Below, in pieces: positions 43,595 through 52,697 of a stretch of DNA of 64,000 nucleotides. Each line of letters opens with the position of its first letter. The stretch's first letter is position 1. Source of the DNA: Flavobacterium lacus (GTDB lineage Bacteria; Bacteroidota; Bacteroidia; Flavobacteriales; Flavobacteriaceae); contig NZ_QLSV01000011.1 of NCBI RefSeq assembly GCF_003268815.1, positions 1 to 64,000 on the forward strand, written 5' to 3'. Position numbers and translations under genes: made by a program. The notes beneath the pieces are model-generated. The model was not told the origin of the DNA. It made no database searches and saw only the letters and a program-made list of their open reading frames with translations.

Positions 43595-45649
43595 TTATTG
43601 TTTAATCAACTTGTGGGTTGAAAGTGTTCCTTCGCTGTCTTTTGCTAAAAGAATATACGTTCCTGTTGAAAGGGATTGAATTGAAAAAGTATCATTTACA
43701 ACTGGTGAAGCTAATACTTTCTTTCCGTTAATATCATAAATCTCTGCAGAAACTACTTGTGAAGTAGCTGAAGATTTTATAGTTACAACATCTTTTGCAG
43801 GATTTGGATAAACAGAAAAACTTGTAAATGCATTGTCGCCAACACTTAAAGTACCACCTTCAACAACAGCTAAAGTCTGATTAATTTCTACATTATCAAA
43901 AGTATCAATAACACCCGATGGCCAACGTACGATTACTTGATCAATGGCAGTAGCCTCTCCAATACCAAAATGGATATTAAGAGTACTCATGTACTCAAAA
44001 CCTTCTCCACTTCTTGCATCGCGAATTTGTTTTCCCCATGCACCGTAAATTTCGATTCGGGCACCAATTCCGTTTCGGTTACTTTCTACTCCCTGTAAAG
44101 TCAATTTAATCCAATTGTTTGAATTTCCATTGTTTAAACGCAAGGTATTTCCCGTTTGAAAATCCAAAAAACCATCATTGTTTAAATCACCCACAGCACT
44201 AACTCCAAAACCCGTTGATGCAGCAGTAAAAGTACCATCACCTAGATTATACATAATTTTACTTCCTCCACCCATTACGTCAACAAAACCATCGTTGTTA
44301 AAGTCATGTGCAATATGTTCTATACTTGTACTTGTATTAGTATCCCAACCGGAACCTTCAGTAATGTCTGTAAAAGTTCCGTCACCATTATTTCGCATGA
44401 ATTTATGTCCGCCATCAGTAAAGGAGCTTGCACCAACAATAACATCCATATCGCCATCGTTATCAAAGTCTGCCCAAGCAGCTGACCAAGTTTGAAGTGG
44501 GTCACGAAGATTAGATTCTACTGATACGTCCGTAAAAGTTCCGTCTCCATTGTTTCTGTGAAGCTCATTAAACTTAGCACCACTAGATCCACCTCTACAT
44601 TTTGCGATAAATAAATCCTGGTCTCCATCATTATCATAATCAATCCAAATAGAACCATAATTTCCACCAGAAGGGAAAATACCTAAGGAAATTGCACCTG
44701 GAGTAACATTGGATTGGTAAAAATCAAATTCACCGGTTCCGTCATTTAAAAAATAAACATTAGGTTGAACATCATGACAAGAAAAAGCATCTAAATGCCC
44801 GTCGTTATTTAAGTCGATGAAATTTGTTCTTTGGCAAAAAACATACGGTTCAAAACTAACTTGATCAAAACCAGTTCCTGATTCATTTGATTTCATAAAA
44901 GTTACACCACTTCCACCGCCATACATTAAATCATTTATACCATCGCGATTATAATCACCGGCTGCTAAACTCCAACTCGGCATATTTTCTGCCGGTGTTG
45001 TTGGGTAATCGGTCATGGTAAAAGTGCCATTCGCATTTTGAGTATGGATACGAATATTACTAGAACTTACTCCTACAATGTCATCTAAAAAATCACCATT
45101 CATGTCTACAACGCAAATGTTATATTGACTGTTAATGCTACTAACATTCATGTTACTAAAGGTAACTGGATTTCCTGGTGGTGTTTCGTAAGGTGTTTCT
45201 AATAATTGAAATGTAAAGCCGTTAGACGTCCATTTATTATCAAATGCGATCAAATAAGTTGTATTGGCTGTTACTATAAATGTATCTACAGAAGAATAGT
45301 TATTACTGCCTACACCACTGTCATCATCGCCGGCAAAGCAAGTCAAACTTCCACAACTTCCTGTATATACGTGAAAGCGAGTATCAACTCTAGGCGTATT
45401 TTCATCAATATCTGTTGTAATAGTTACCGTAAAATCTTCACTTGGGGTATAACTAAACCACTCCGATTTTGGACTATTAGTTACCACACCATTATTTGCG
45501 CATATTGGAGACGCAACATCAGTGCCAAGGATTTCCTCTACTTGATAAAGTCCGGCTCCATTCAACACAGTTGGCTCGGCACAAGTTGACTGAGCTACCG
45601 CAGAAAAAATTCCGGATAGTAAAAATAAAATAAAAGTAATTTTCTTCAT
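43595..45649 (-). CDS. Secreted FG-GAP/UnbV repeat protein with T9SS domain
   Basis: The 684 residues comprise a signal peptide (to SAVAQS), a beta-sandwich resembling bacterial pre-peptidase C-terminal domains (about 22-165), and multiple FG-GAP/VCBS repeats forming a propeller (DYDNDGDQDLFIA, DFDNDGDMDVIVG). An ASPIC/UnbV domain (IEIYGAWGKQIRDARSGEGF ... VRWPSGVID) and a T9SS type A domain follow. The calcium-binding DxDxDGxxD motifs are intact. It lies 29 bases downstream of the diheme cytochrome gene, probably in one operon. The ligand is unknown. Confidence 0.88.
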   Translation of the reverse strand: MKKITFILFLLSGIFSAVAQSTCAEPTVLNGAGLYQVEEILGTDVASPICANNGVVTNSPKSEWFSYTPSEDFTVTITTDIDENTPRVDTRFHVYTGSCGSLTCFAGDDDSGVGSNNYSSVDTFIVTANTTYLIAFDNKWTSNGFTFQLLETPYETPPGNPVTFSNMNVSSINSQYNICVVDMNGDFLDDIVGVSSSNIRIHTQNANGTFTMTDYPTTPAENMPSWSLAAGDYNRDGINDLMYGGGSGVTFMKSNESGTGFDQVSFEPYVFCQRTNFIDLNNDGHLDAFSCHDVQPNVYFLNDGTGEFDFYQSNVTPGAISLGIFPSGGNYGSIWIDYDNDGDQDLFIAKCRGGSSGAKFNELHRNNGDGTFTDVSVESNLRDPLQTWSAAWADFDNDGDMDVIVGASSFTDGGHKFMRNNGDGTFTDITEGSGWDTNTSTSIEHIAHDFNNDGFVDVMGGGSKIMYNLGDGTFTAASTGFGVSAVGDLNNDGFLDFQTGNTLRLNNGNSNNWIKLTLQGVESNRNGIGARIEIYGAWGKQIRDARSGEGFEYMSTLNIHFGIGEATAIDQVIVRWPSGVIDTFDNVEINQTLAVVEGGTLSVGDNAFTSFSVYPNPAKDVVTIKSSATSQVVSAEIYDINGKKVLASPVVNDTFSIQSLSTGTYILLAKDSEGTLSTHKLIKQ

Positions 45650-45678
45650 AATGGTTAATTAATTTAATTTGTTTATGA

Positions 45679-47094
45679 TTATTCACAAGGGTCAAGTGAG
45701 TTTATCCATGCCTCTATCAATTGTAAGCCTTCTTCGTGTACCAATGTTCTACCGACTAATGGCATCATTACAGCCGTATCGGTTGAGCCCACTCGGTGAT
45801 GTAACATAGAACGATTGATATTTCCGGGAGTTACAATTCTTCCTAATGCAGAAGGAAATCCTGCCATGTCTTGCGTATCTACGCAAACACCCATATTCAC
45901 TAAGTCTGCTGATTCACTAAAAGCAAAACGCATGGGTCGATAATCGCAATGACTATTACTCTGATGACAATGAGCACAATTGATATCTACATAAGAACGT
46001 GCACGTAAATCCAAAGACTGTGTTTCGTCTTTGTAATTTACAGTCGTTAAAATGTTTGAAGGTATAGTATTTTCAAGATACCCCATTTGAATCCATTTTG
46101 CCAATTGGTTTTGAGAACCGGTAACATAATTGTAAGGTACGTTAATATTTTGTGGTTTGATTCCGATTGGAATAGCAACCTCATTAGATTTGTGACATAC
46201 AAAACACTCTCCTTCTGATGGAATTCGGTAATTAGTGCTGCGTTGAATATTGTTTTCATCTAACCAGGTAACTGACGTATTACTGCCATTCATGCTTAGA
46301 AAAGCCTCTGTTTGTTCGGCATTCCAGACATATTCAGCAAATATCCAACCCGTTGTCTTACGGATCATTAATCTCGATTCAATAATTCGAGTGGTATTTG
46401 AGGGTTGAACGTTATTGTAATAAAAGTTTTTGATGATTACGGCTCCAGTCGGCAATTCTAGAACATTTCCATCTCCATTATAAGTCGCTAGGGTTCCTTC
46501 TGGCATCCAAACAAATCGCTTTTTTAAAGCATAGTCTGTAAATAAAGAACTTGCTGGCTCATAGGGCAAAACACCCAAGGTAGGATTTTGGTCTTTCATT
46601 AAACCCACAAAAAAATTGTAATCGGATAATTTAGCATAGGGTACTTGAGACAAATCAACTACTACACCGGAAACTACCGTTAAGGCTATGGTTGCTGCAT
46701 TTGAAGAATTCCCTTGAAAATCCATTACTGTGTAAGAGACAATGGTTGGATTTCCTAAAAAAGTAAGAACGGGACTAAAATTCACAACTCCCTCGCTGTT
46801 AACACTCCAAACACCTTCTCCGAATACTTCTTTTCTGTCCAATGTCCCATTCGAATCAGTATCTACACCATCGACTAAACTGACAGTGGCAGGATCAACT
46901 TCATCTCCGGTTGTATCATTTTCAAGCACGTTGATGTCAACTGGCATACCTGCCGTGTACGTCAAAACATCATTCGTAGCAATCGGTAAATCATCAACAG
47001 GTGTATATTTATCATCATCTGAACAAGAGACGACGAAATAACTCAACAAAACAAATGAAAATGCAAAAGGTAAAAAAGTGTAATACTTTTTCAT
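45679..47094 (-). CDS. SO2930-family diheme c-type cytochrome lipoprotein
   Basis: The 471 residues begin with a lipoprotein signal (Cys24) and an Ig/cadherin-like region (NVLENDTTGDEVDPATVSL, about 35-140). The cytochrome domain follows, with two heme c sites, CFVCH (from Cys297) and CAHCH (from Cys373). The pattern matches the SO2930 diheme family (TIGR03806). It sits on the outer-membrane or periplasmic side and transfers electrons with an unknown partner. The UnbV/FG-GAP gene follows in the same direction. Confidence 0.85.
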   Translation of the reverse strand: MKKYYTFLPFAFSFVLLSYFVVSCSDDDKYTPVDDLPIATNDVLTYTAGMPVDINVLENDTTGDEVDPATVSLVDGVDTDSNGTLDRKEVFGEGVWSVNSEGVVNFSPVLTFLGNPTIVSYTVMDFQGNSSNAATIALTVVSGVVVDLSQVPYAKLSDYNFFVGLMKDQNPTLGVLPYEPASSLFTDYALKKRFVWMPEGTLATYNGDGNVLELPTGAVIIKNFYYNNVQPSNTTRIIESRLMIRKTTGWIFAEYVWNAEQTEAFLSMNGSNTSVTWLDENNIQRSTNYRIPSEGECFVCHKSNEVAIPIGIKPQNINVPYNYVTGSQNQLAKWIQMGYLENTIPSNILTTVNYKDETQSLDLRARSYVDINCAHCHQSNSHCDYRPMRFAFSESADLVNMGVCVDTQDMAGFPSALGRIVTPGNINRSMLHHRVGSTDTAVMMPLVGRTLVHEEGLQLIEAWINSLDPCE

Positions 47095-47212
47095 ATAGTA
47101 TAATTTTTATTTCAAAATAACATATTATTTATCTAATGAACAAGTTTTTAGTCCAATAAGTTTGAATTTATCGTTAATTAACCATTTTAATCGATATATT
47201 CATTATAATAAC

Positions 47213-48577
47213 CTACAATTCTTCGTGCGACTCTTCGGCTCGTTTTAATATGTTTTCAGGAAGTGCTTTTTTGGCTTTAGCTCCCATTTTTCGTAAACGC
47301 TCTACACTGCCCACTAGGTTTCCTTTCCCTTCTACCAATTTTCCCATGGCATTGCCATATTCCACTTTTGCTTCGTCCATTTTTTTGCCGATTTTGATTA
47401 AATCGGAAACAAATCCTTCAAATTTATCATATAAAGCTCCGGCTTGACGGGCAATTTCCAAGGCATTTTCTTGTTGTTTTTGATTGGTCCACATACTATC
47501 AATCGTTCGCAACGTAGCTAACAAAGTTGTCGGTGTAACAATGATGATATTTCTTTCAAAGGCTTTGTTATACAACGAATTATCCTCATTCAAAGCAATG
47601 GCAAAAGCGGATTCAATCGGGATAAAAAGCAATACAAAATCCGGACTTTCCATTTGATACAAATCGTGGTAATTCTTTTCACTTAATTGTTCCACATGGC
47701 GTTTGATGGAAGTAATGTGTTCTTTTAAAAAAACCGCTCTTTGCACATCATCTTCTTCATTAGCATAACGTTCATAAGCAGTAAGCGAAACTTTTGAATC
47801 CACAATCATTTTCTTTCCATCCGGAAGATTAATCACCACATCCGGAAAAACACGGCTACCTTCTTCAGTAGTAAAACTTTGCTGCACTTCGTACTCTCTC
47901 CCTTTTTCTAAACCTGATTTTTCCAAAACTCGTTCCAAAATTAATTCGCCCCAATTGCCTTGCATTTTGCTATCGCCTTTCAACGCTTTTGTCAAATTGA
48001 GTGTTTCCTTGCTCATTTGCTCATTCATTTCTTTCAACCCTACAATTTGCTGACGGAGAGCGGCGTGATAATCGATACTTTCCTTGTGCGTATCTTCCAC
48101 TTTCTTCTCAAAATGCTGAATTTTTTCCTGTAAAGGGGATAAAATATTTTTTAAATTCTCTTTATTTTGTTCAGTGAATTTTACCGTTTTTTCTTCCAGA
48201 ATTTTATTGGCTAAATTTTCAAACTCTTTAGTAAATTTTTCCTGCAATTCTTCTACTTCTTGTTTTTGCTCTTTGTTGCGTTGCCAAAGATTTTCAAAAT
48301 CGGCTTCTTTTTTGGTCAATTGCATCGATAAAGAATCTTTTTCTCGGCGAATTTCTTCTTTATCTTTTCGTTCTAATTCTAAATTTTTTGAAAATTGATT
48401 TTGCTCTTCCTGAAAACGTATTTTCAGTTGCTCAATTTGTAATAAAAGTCCATTCACGCGTTCTTCCAAACTGGATTTTTCTGATTTGGATTGAGCGGTA
48501 AACAATAGTTTTCCAATATAAATTCCGATGGCTAACGCAAGAATAAATACGATGGTAAAAAGAATAATGTCTGACAT
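47213..48577 (-). CDS. rmuC: DNA recombination protein RmuC
   Basis: The 454 residues have an N-terminal transmembrane helix (about 4-24), a long coiled coil (about 35-190) and the RmuC nuclease-like domain (GNWGELILERVLEKSGLEKG, FPDVVINLPDGKKMIVDSKV, TPTTLLATLRTI). It limits inversions at short repeats in E. coli. The ATG at 48577 (MSDIILF) starts right at the membrane helix; a longer reading from 48631 adds a non-conserved extension. Confidence 0.93.
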   Translation of the reverse strand: MSDIILFTIVFILALAIGIYIGKLLFTAQSKSEKSSLEERVNGLLLQIEQLKIRFQEEQNQFSKNLELERKDKEEIRREKDSLSMQLTKKEADFENLWQRNKEQKQEVEELQEKFTKEFENLANKILEEKTVKFTEQNKENLKNILSPLQEKIQHFEKKVEDTHKESIDYHAALRQQIVGLKEMNEQMSKETLNLTKALKGDSKMQGNWGELILERVLEKSGLEKGREYEVQQSFTTEEGSRVFPDVVINLPDGKKMIVDSKVSLTAYERYANEEDDVQRAVFLKEHITSIKRHVEQLSEKNYHDLYQMESPDFVLLFIPIESAFAIALNEDNSLYNKAFERNIIIVTPTTLLATLRTIDSMWTNQKQQENALEIARQAGALYDKFEGFVSDLIKIGKKMDEAKVEYGNAMGKLVEGKGNLVGSVERLRKMGAKAKKALPENILKRAEESHEEL

Positions 48578-48648
48578 GTGGCGATGATTTTTTGAAGAGT
48601 AAAAATACGCAAAAGAAAAACACGAACACAAATCAAAAAAGAAAAAAT

Positions 48649-48891
48649 CTAGCGGACTATTTTAAATAAAGAAACTCCAAAAAAAGTAAAAACTAAAACT
48701 AAATGAACAATCAACCAAGCTTTCTGCCAAATGGGTCGTTCATTAAATGCTTGTTGTTTATTAAATGGGTCAAAAGCCAACGCAATCCCTAACATCATTG
48801 CAGCATCACCAAAATTTTTTGAAAAAATAGCATAATACAATCCGAAAAGAACAAAACCACCGTATAAAAATTTGTAAAATTTAGCATCCAT
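48649..48891 (-). CDS. Small hypothetical membrane protein
   Basis: An 80-residue protein with three hydrophobic segments (about 9-24, 27-40, 57-77). The middle holds AFDPFNKQQAFNERPIWQK, a pattern I have not tied to a function. It is co-directional with rmuC and the btuD-like gene but separated from both. Unknown role. Confidence 0.65.
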   Translation of the reverse strand: MDAKFYKFLYGGFVLFGLYYAIFSKNFGDAAMMLGIALAFDPFNKQQAFNERPIWQKAWLIVHLVLVFTFFGVSLFKIVR

Positions 48892-48972
48892 AACTATTTC
48901 ATTTTAAGTTTACTAATTAGTAGTTGACAAACTAATTTGTTACTAAAATGAATGTAAAAAAATCGTTACGTT

Positions 48973-49743
48973 TTAAATGATTACAAACTTGCCTTTGGAA
49001 GCATCAAATTGAATATGTTCGTTTTTAAATAAGGTAGAAAAAACACCCGTTGAAATTAAATTGCAAGGTTGATCTTGAATGACCGTTTTTCCATCCATCA
49101 CAATCATTTCATCACTCAACTGAATCGCTAAATCGATATCGTGGGTAGAAAACAAAATGCATTTTTGAGTTTCTGTCGTTAACTTTTTCAAGAGTTTAAA
49201 TAGCGAAACTTTATGCAATAAATCCAAATGCGTGGTAGGCTCATCCAGCACAATCAACGGCGTGTCTTGAGCCAACGCTCGTGCAATTAAAACTTTTTGC
49301 AATTGACCATCACTAATTTCATAATGTTTTTGATTCATTAAATGATTGATTTCTGTCAACTCGATTGCCTGATCGATTTGTATTTTATCTTCATTTGATA
49401 ATTTCCCAAGCCAATTGGTATAAGGTTGTCTTCCCAGAGCAATTAATTCATAAACGGTTAAATTGCTTGGTGGTAATTTTTCTGTCAACACCACACTGAT
49501 TTGTTGAGCTAAAGCCAAAGGTTCAAACGATTCAATTGGTTTTTGGTTTACTAAAACGGTTCCCGAAAGTGGTTTTTGTATGCCGGTAATTGTTCGCAAT
49601 AACGTTGATTTTCCGATGCCGTTGGCTCCTACTAAACCGATTAATTTTCCCGATTCCAAACTAACTGCGACGTCAGAGGCTACCGTTTTGGTGGTTCCTT
49701 TGGAAGTGTAGCCGATGCTGAGTTGTTGCGTTTGGAGAATCAT
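48973..49743 (-). CDS. btuD: ABC transporter ATPase, cobalamin/iron-siderophore type
   Basis: The 256 residues carry Walker A GANGIGKST (39-47), the ABC signature YEISDGQLQ (variant of LSGGQ), Walker B IVLDEPTTHLD and the switch His (FSTHDID). It powers the permease encoded upstream. The family serves cobalamin, heme or siderophores. The cobalamin assignment comes from the riboswitch-btuB-btuG genes next to the operon. Confidence 0.85.
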   Translation of the reverse strand: MILQTQQLSIGYTSKGTTKTVASDVAVSLESGKLIGLVGANGIGKSTLLRTITGIQKPLSGTVLVNQKPIESFEPLALAQQISVVLTEKLPPSNLTVYELIALGRQPYTNWLGKLSNEDKIQIDQAIELTEINHLMNQKHYEISDGQLQKVLIARALAQDTPLIVLDEPTTHLDLLHKVSLFKLLKKLTTETQKCILFSTHDIDLAIQLSDEMIVMDGKTVIQDQPCNLISTGVFSTLFKNEHIQFDASKGKFVII

Positions 49744-49749
49744 TTTTTG

Positions 49750-49786
49750 AAGGTGCTAAGGTGCTGAGATGCTAAGGTACTAAGGT
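49750..49786. repeat. 8-base word repeats inside the btu operon
   Basis: Four imperfect words GGTGCTAA, GGTGCTGA, GATGCTAA, GGTACTAA, then GGTTTC. They are of the same type as the repeats at 3366-3445 and fill the gap between btuC and btuD. A similar CATTAAG pattern lies in the btuF-btuC gap (50807-50841). Confidence 0.75.
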
Positions 49787-49790
49787 TTCT

Positions 49791-50804
49791 TTAAATCATT
49801 ATTTTTCGTTTTCTAACTAATAACCAAACCACAACCGGTGCTCCAACCATCGAAGTTATGGCGTTGATGGGTAAGGTATAATCGCTCCCGGGAAGTTGAG
49901 CAATGCTGTCGCAAACCAACATCAAAATCGCTCCGATTAATAACGTACTCCAAAATAGAATAAAATGATTACTGGTTTGAAAAAGTAACTTGGCTAAATG
50001 CGGAACAGCCAATCCTACAAAAGCGATTGGCCCGGCAAAGGCGGTGATGCTTCCGGCTAAAATACTGGTAGCGAAGATAATGATTAAACGCGTTTTCTTG
50101 AAATTTAAACCTAAGCTTTTGGCATAATTTTCTCCTAATAACAGTGCATTCAAAGGCTTGATGCTAAAAATGCTTAACACCAATCCCAATCCGCAACATG
50201 TGGCTAAGATTGCGATTGAATTCCATGATAAATTAGCCAAACTTCCCATGGACCAAAAGGTGAATTTTTGCAGTTCCTGAGCGGTGCTGAAATAACTCAA
50301 CACACTCACAATGGCACTCGTAAAACTGCCAAACATCAATCCGACAATTAAAATGGCCATCGTATCACGCAATTTCTGCGAAACGATTAAGACCGCCATT
50401 AAAACTAAAAAACTTCCGATGGAAGAAGCCAAAACAATTCCGTAATCGGAAACTAAAAAAGAAGGTAAAAAACCGGCTCCCATAATCACAAAAGCTACAC
50501 CCAAACTTGAACCCGAACTTAATCCAAGCACATACGGTCCTGCTAATGGATTTCTGAATAAGGTCTGCATTAATAATCCCGAAATCGACAAGCCCATTCC
50601 GACTAAAATAGCGGTGAAGGCTTTTGGCAAACGGAAATTCCATAAAATAATTTCCCAAGAACTTTTGATTTCGTTTCCAATAAAAGAAGTAAAAATTTCA
50701 CTTGTTGGAATAGAAACTGAACCTAAACTAAGATTGAGGAGAAATGTTCCGATTAAAACGAAACTTAAAAACAAGAATAGTATTTTATTTTTTTGAGTTG
50801 GCAA
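49791..50804 (-). CDS. btuC: ABC transporter permease, FecCD/BtuC type
   Basis: The 337-residue inner-membrane protein has about ten helices. The family landmarks are LRNPLAGPYVLGLSSGSSLG, FAGPIAFVGLAVPHLA and the C-terminal LPINAITSMVGAPVVVWLL. It forms the channel of the cobalamin-type importer between the binding protein and the ATPase gene, all leftward. Confidence 0.88.
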   Translation of the reverse strand: MPTQKNKILFLFLSFVLIGTFLLNLSLGSVSIPTSEIFTSFIGNEIKSSWEIILWNFRLPKAFTAILVGMGLSISGLLMQTLFRNPLAGPYVLGLSSGSSLGVAFVIMGAGFLPSFLVSDYGIVLASSIGSFLVLMAVLIVSQKLRDTMAILIVGLMFGSFTSAIVSVLSYFSTAQELQKFTFWSMGSLANLSWNSIAILATCCGLGLVLSIFSIKPLNALLLGENYAKSLGLNFKKTRLIIIFATSILAGSITAFAGPIAFVGLAVPHLAKLLFQTSNHFILFWSTLLIGAILMLVCDSIAQLPGSDYTLPINAITSMVGAPVVVWLLVRKRKIMI

Positions 50805-50885
50805 TTTTTTAAACCATTAAGTCATTAAGGAACATTAAGTGTGGCGTAAATATACTAAGACAATAATTAAAATGTGATTGATAAA

Positions 50886-52016
50886 CTACTTCAATTTTTC
50901 AAAAAAGTATAATTCATACTTCGGTACTAATTCCGGATGAAGGATTTTGATTAAATCTTTCAAAACCAAATCCGGACGATTGGAAGCTAATTCATAATAA
51001 ATTACGCCACCGGTTTTACCTTTTTTGGAACTAAACGAATACACATTTTTATTTTGAACCGCTTTAAAATGTTTGTAGTTTGGATTCGCTTTTTCGAGTT
51101 CTTCAAAGGAAGTGAATTGCCCTGGACCAATCCAAAAATCAGCATTTTGTGCTTTTTCTAAAACGGTTTCAAAGGAAAGTGATAAACTGCCGGTTCCTTT
51201 GGATGCTGCCCAAAGATAATTACCACCGGCATTATCCAAAAATTGAGCTGCCCAACTTTTTCCTTGTGGCAAATACCACTGATCTTGGTAAATGGCTCCA
51301 CTCAAAATAGTGGGTTTTGAAGTCGCTTTTTTGGCTAAATCGATGGCTTCTAAATAGTCTTTTTCGATGGTTTTGAAAACTGAATCTGCTTTTTCTTCTA
51401 ATCCGAATAAAACACCAAAAAGTTGAATCCATTCGGAACGACCAAGTGGATGCTGTTCTGTCCAATCACCGTTGTAAAGGATTTTTAAACCATTTTGTTG
51501 CAAATTGTCATAGGTTTTCTTTTCGCCATCTACACCAAAACCGATGATTACATCGGGTTGCATATCGAGTAAAACCTCGGTGTTTAAGCTTTGATTAGTT
51601 CCGATTTCGCGAACTTTGCCGGTTTCGATTAACGTCCTGGTTTTTTCGGAAGAAACGTAATTTGTATTGGGAAAACCAACTAATTTATTTTCTACTTCTA
51701 ATAATTCCAAAGCGGGAATGTGCGTGGTAGAAGTGACTACGATGGATTGTATCGGAACTTGAATGGCAACAAATTTTTGTAGGCTATCGGGGATTTTAGC
51801 TGATTGTTTGTGTAAAATATAGGTGTAGTTTTTATCAGCTGTTGGCCACGGATTGGAAACGGTTACGATGGAATAATCGGTGTGCTTTTGAATGGAAAGT
51901 CCGGCGGCGTAACGAATATAATTGGCTGAATAATTATTTTTGGTCTGAGGCACTTGCTTTTGTTGACATGCACTAAATAAAAAAGCGAAAATAAAAAGCA
52001 AAACATTTTTTTTCAT
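50886..52016 (-). CDS. btuF: ABC transporter binding lipoprotein, BtuF-like
   Basis: The 376 residues begin with a lipoprotein signal (LLFIFAFLFSACQQ). A Peripla_BP_2 fold with a rigid helix linker follows, with landmarks TSTTHIPALELLEVENKLVG, LLDMQPDVIIGFG and FWIGPGQF. The ATG at 52016 starts at the signal peptide; a longer reading is unlikely. TACCTTTG on this strand (52031-52038) leaves a very short leader. Cobalamin as ligand is inferred from the neighbouring riboswitch genes. Confidence 0.83.
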   Translation of the reverse strand: MKKNVLLFIFAFLFSACQQKQVPQTKNNYSANYIRYAAGLSIQKHTDYSIVTVSNPWPTADKNYTYILHKQSAKIPDSLQKFVAIQVPIQSIVVTSTTHIPALELLEVENKLVGFPNTNYVSSEKTRTLIETGKVREIGTNQSLNTEVLLDMQPDVIIGFGVDGEKKTYDNLQQNGLKILYNGDWTEQHPLGRSEWIQLFGVLFGLEEKADSVFKTIEKDYLEAIDLAKKATSKPTILSGAIYQDQWYLPQGKSWAAQFLDNAGGNYLWAASKGTGSLSLSFETVLEKAQNADFWIGPGQFTSFEELEKANPNYKHFKAVQNKNVYSFSSKKGKTGGVIYYELASNRPDLVLKDLIKILHPELVPKYELYFFEKLK

Positions 52017-52102
52017 CGAAAGATTTTTAGCAAAGGTAGTGCTTTGTAACAAATGTTATCTTTCGTAGGGTGTTGACGTTCTAACTTTACACAAAAAATA
52101 AA

Positions 52103-52216
52103 ATGCGAGATTCAAATACGTTTATGTATATCGTTGCCGGTATTATTATACTTCACTTTGTGGTGGGATTTATTTGGTTGTGGATGAAGATGAATAAGAA
52201 AAATGACAATAATTAA
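52103..52216 (+). CDS. 37-residue single-helix membrane protein
   Basis: The small frame MRDSNTFMYIVAGIIILHFV... has one helix (about 8-28, with HFVVGFIWLW) and a basic tail MKMNKKNDNN. It matches the general shape of small flavobacterial membrane proteins. It starts 86 bases from btuF in the opposite direction. It has no recognised name and may be an accessory subunit of a membrane complex. Confidence 0.6.
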   Translation: MRDSNTFMYIVAGIIILHFVVGFIWLWMKMNKKNDNN

Positions 52217-52236
52217 ATTTATTTTCTGTAAAGCAC

Positions 52237-52390
52237 GCTCCCCTAGCCCGGATTGCAGTGGAAAGCCCGGAACTAAAAAAACTAATTTTTCTTAGCGAAA
52301 AAGAGCGACCAAAGGGAGCTCCTTTTTGGTTTAGAAAAATAGTTTTTTTGTGAGGACTTGGAACGAAAAGCCGGAATAGCTTCTGAAAAA
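52237..52390 (+). ncRNA. Structured repeat RNA element, copy 2
   Basis: Same conserved blocks in the same order as 614-770: GCTCCCCTAGCCC, GGATTGCAGTGGAAAGCC, AGAGCGACCAAAGGGAGCTC, GACTTGGAACGAAAAGCC and ATAGCTTCTGAAAAA. Here the outer stem pairs CCGG with CCGG instead of CCCG with CGGG. The central arm AAACTAATTTTTCTTAGCGA pairs with TTGGTTTAGAAAAATAGTTT. Both arms have changed together relative to copy 1. It ends just before the btuB promoter. Confidence 0.62.
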
Positions 52391-52399
52391 AATTATGAA

Positions 52400-52426
52400 T
52401 TGTTTACTTTAAAATGTTTACTTTTG
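52400..52426 (+). promoter_or_regulatory. Promoter of the riboswitch-btuB-btuG operon
   Basis: TTG (52400-52402), 16 bases, then TACTTTTG (52419-52426). The spacer is shorter than usual. The transcript would begin at about 52433, right at the start of the riboswitch. Confidence 0.6.
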
Positions 52427-52429
52427 CTT

Positions 52430-52660
52430 CGTATTTTGGTTGCAACGCCGTTTTTAGGCCGAGCATTAAAAGGGAATCAGGTTAAAAAGTAGACAGTAGC
52501 AGTTTTCAGTCAGCAGAAAATGAGTTACTTCAATTTAAATCCTGAGCTGTTCCCGCAACTGTGAGCTATTAAGCTTGTTGTTATTCTTTATTATACCACT
52601 GGAAATTACACTCCGGGAAGGTTCAACAACAAGACGCAAGCCAGGAGACCTGCCAAGTGC
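52430..52660 (+). promoter_or_regulatory. Cobalamin riboswitch
   Basis: The conserved cobalamin aptamer segments occur in order: AAAAGGGAATC (near 52468-52478), CCTGAGCTGTTCCCGCAACTGTGAG (about 52541-52565; note CCCGCAACTGT), CCACTGG, GGGAAGGTT and the B12 box GCCAGGAGACCTGCC (about 52640-52654). A GAAGGTTC segment of the aptamer (52617-52624) can pair with GAACCTTC (52673-52680). That segment can otherwise pair with AAGGTT (52688-52693) next to the btuB ATG. Bound cobalamin would shut down btuB-btuG. Confidence 0.93.
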
Positions 52661-52697
52661 TTAACAATTATCGAACCTTCGGGAAGAAAGGTTTTTG

